Shown here: in pieces, positions 20,521 to 20,521 of the stretch
Layout of the letters: each line of letters starts with the position of its first letter
How positions within the stretch are numbered: the first letter of the stretch is position 1
Assembly (NCBI GenBank): GCA_035654835.1
Contig: DASRVZ010000065.1
Span: forward strand, 1-20,521
Direction: 5' to 3'
Source: UBA4719 sp035654835
GTDB lineage: Bacteria > Actinomycetota > Actinomycetes > Actinomycetales > Dermatophilaceae
DNA length: 20,521 nt
Made by a program: the position numbers and the translations under genes
Notes under the pieces: generated by a model
Seen by the model: only the letters and a program-made list of their open reading frames with translations
Told to the model about the DNA's origin: nothing
The model's database searches: none

Positions 20521-20521
20521 C

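Overview
The window reads as chromosomal DNA of a high-GC Gram-positive actinobacterium, probably Micrococcales/Intrasporangiaceae-like (family-level placement is a guess). The evidence is the GC-rich third codon positions, frequent GTG/TTG starts, and an actinobacterial gene set: UPF0182, PPA1329 family, YlbL-type PDZ/Lon-like protease, DUF2342 protein, DUF5679, AarF/ABC1 kinase, WhiB7, UvrD2 with an HRDC domain, and mycoredoxin-1. From memory, the Mycobacterium tuberculosis Rv3193c-Rv3198A neighbourhood has the same order of core genes, so most of the window is a conserved housekeeping block with accessory insertions.

Layout. 1-1030 (-): N-terminal part of a UPF0182 membrane protein running off the left edge. 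1147-1677 (+): PPA1329-family protein. 1703-1760: two tandem copies of a small hairpin in a convergent gap. 1762-4426 (-): a tightly packed run of SDR, moaE and ylbL-like protease (4-bp GTGA and 19-bp overlaps). 4486-6465 (+): DUF2342 'zinc metalloprotease' family protein and a NUDIX hydrolase, converging on a YgjP-like metallopeptidase (6476-7021, -). 7231-7404 (+): DUF5679 zinc ribbon with a strong intrinsic terminator. 7630-9968 (+): degenerate ThiF-like protein and ABC1 kinase, overlapping by GTGA.

10011-15292 (-), in transcription order: uvrD2; an 89-codon ORF followed at once by an intrinsic terminator; whiB7; a 53-codon basic small ORF; a phosphodiesterase/alkaline-phosphatase-fold protein with circularly permuted motif order; and a 60-aa double-CxxC protein. 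The region between uvrD2 and whiB7 looks like a WhiB7-type attenuated leader: an AT-rich patch next to a -35/-10 promoter, a well-initiated ORF, a terminator, then whiB7 with an ideal ribosome binding site.

15392-16623 (+): a two-gene AbiEii-like nucleotidyltransferase plus XRE-type regulator (toxin/antitoxin-like) inserted between uvrD2 and mrx1, preceded by two palindromes. 16765-17028 (+): mycoredoxin-1. 17097-20520 (-): a three-gene operon, joined by ATGA overlaps, encoding exported proteins. Two are small paralogues with a conserved cysteine pair. The third is a 788-aa modular surface protein (FN3-like, alternating A-B-A-B Ig-like repeats, DNRLRE/CBM96-like C-terminus). Proteins 2 and 3 share an unusual predicted mature N-terminus, (F/Y)WSA, after an AxA cleavage site. 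I see no tRNA, rRNA, CRISPR array, insertion sequence or phage gene, and no gene-free stretch longer than about 300 bases; the longest is the 12401-12625 leader.
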